Of a DNA stretch of 64,000 nt, positions 63,859-64,000 are shown in pieces (the first letter of the stretch is position 1; the number at the start of each line of letters is the position of its first letter). A model generated the notes under the pieces. The model was not told the DNA's origin. It saw only the letters and a program-made list of their open reading frames with translations, and ran no database searches. Made by a program: the position numbers and the translations under genes. This DNA is from Nocardioides luteus (GTDB lineage: Bacteria > Actinomycetota > Actinomycetes > Propionibacteriales > Nocardioidaceae), in assembly GCF_014648595.1 (NCBI RefSeq), contig NZ_BMRK01000008.1, positions 124,001-188,000 of the forward strand, in the 5' to 3' direction.

Positions 63859-63905
63859 TACCCCTCTTTCGAGTACTGGCGAGTATGTGACGGACGACCT
63901 ATCCT

Positions 63906-63933
63906 GGGAATACTTGGATGTCCAACTATTCCC
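63906..63933. promoter_or_regulatory. Operator-like palindrome before the mutase gene
   Basis: GGGAATACTTGGA and TCCAACTATTCCC, 13-base arms with one mismatch and a 2-base centre. Just downstream of a possible -10 TATCCT, 16 bases before the next start. Confidence 0.7.
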
Positions 63934-63949
63934 CTGGGAGCACCCGTCC

Positions 63950-64000
63950 ATGCCCGACCTCCACATCCCTCAGCACCACGTGCGGATCGTGACCGCGAGC
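63950..64000 (+). CDS. Start of an acyl-CoA mutase (IcmF-like) gene, partial
   Basis: The first 17 codons only: MPDLHIPQHHVRIVTAS. The HHVRIVTAS pattern resembles the N-terminal B12-binding domain of fused isobutyryl-CoA mutase IcmF. A GGGAG site precedes. Too short for firm assignment. Confidence 0.5.
   Translation, partial: MPDLHIPQHHVRIVTAS

Noticed and set aside
1-64000. CRISPR arrays, rRNA operons, IS elements, prophage
   Set aside because: No regular spacer arrays, transposase, integrase or rRNA sequence seen; repeats present are short and few.

Overview
The window is GC-rich, almost fully coding actinobacterial chromosome. Markers such as mycothiol glycosyltransferase MshA, CarD, SenX3/RegX3, a putatively F420-dependent LLM enzyme, a HAIR (HspR-type) element upstream of lon, and ectoine genes point to Actinomycetota. 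The style (frequent cgtacg words, GTG starts, CebR-type cellobiose regulon, TCTCGACAGGCTCGACC-type dispersed repeats) suggests Nocardioides or a close relative; that genus call is inference. No rRNA, CRISPR array, insertion sequence or prophage was seen. There is one tRNA-Thr gene. No gene-free stretch exceeds 300 bases.

Layout. 1-4.3 kb: a truncated lipoprotein gene, a GNAT acetyltransferase and two tandem FadD19-like acyl-CoA synthetases behind a KstR-like palindrome. 4.3-5.8 kb: a hipB-hipA toxin-antitoxin module with a strong operator. 6.0-9.0 kb: thrC under a SAM-I riboswitch, a GlxA-type regulator and an isochorismatase-like hydrolase. 9-16 kb: lon, trehalose phosphate genes otsB and otsA facing each other across LytR_C and DUF3263 genes, and an oxidoreductase. 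16-26.8 kb: mostly housekeeping and membrane genes (glutamate-synthase-like, LLM oxidoreductase, ung, rhomboid, pdxY, tRNA-Thr, AGCS symporter, membrane protein, metallophosphoesterase).

26.8-37.7 kb joins two neighbourhoods known from mycobacteria: rlmB-cysS-ispF-ispD-carD-lpqE and gpmA-senX3-regX3 with phoU. A degenerate IspD-like gene sits where ispD normally lies next to carD, while an intact ispD lies beside it on the other strand. 37.7-47.5 kb: transporters, a second GlxA-type regulator, a ybjN-mshA pair, an SDR, a racemase-like protein lacking one catalytic cysteine, and an M4 metalloprotease that appears fused to an emfourin-type inhibitor domain. 47.6-49.5 kb: typA followed by repeats.

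49.7-59.0 kb is a sugar region: a tightly overlapped SIS/ROK/PfkB/class II aldolase operon, then cebE-cebF-cebG-bglC-cebR for uptake and hydrolysis of cellobiose, with two CebR-type operators and a perfect CRP-type box at the promoter. 59.1-62.3 kb: ectoine and hydroxyectoine synthesis, in which ectA and ectB form one open reading frame, followed by ectC and ectD. The window ends with a DUF4333 lipoprotein, a membrane-anchored unknown, a MarR regulator and the first codons of a B12-dependent acyl-CoA mutase-like gene behind a 13-bp-arm palindrome.

A recurring feature is a -10-like hexamer (TAGAGT, TAGGAT, TAGCCT, TACCCT) 6-8 bases before the start codon, which suggests that many of these genes make leaderless mRNAs.
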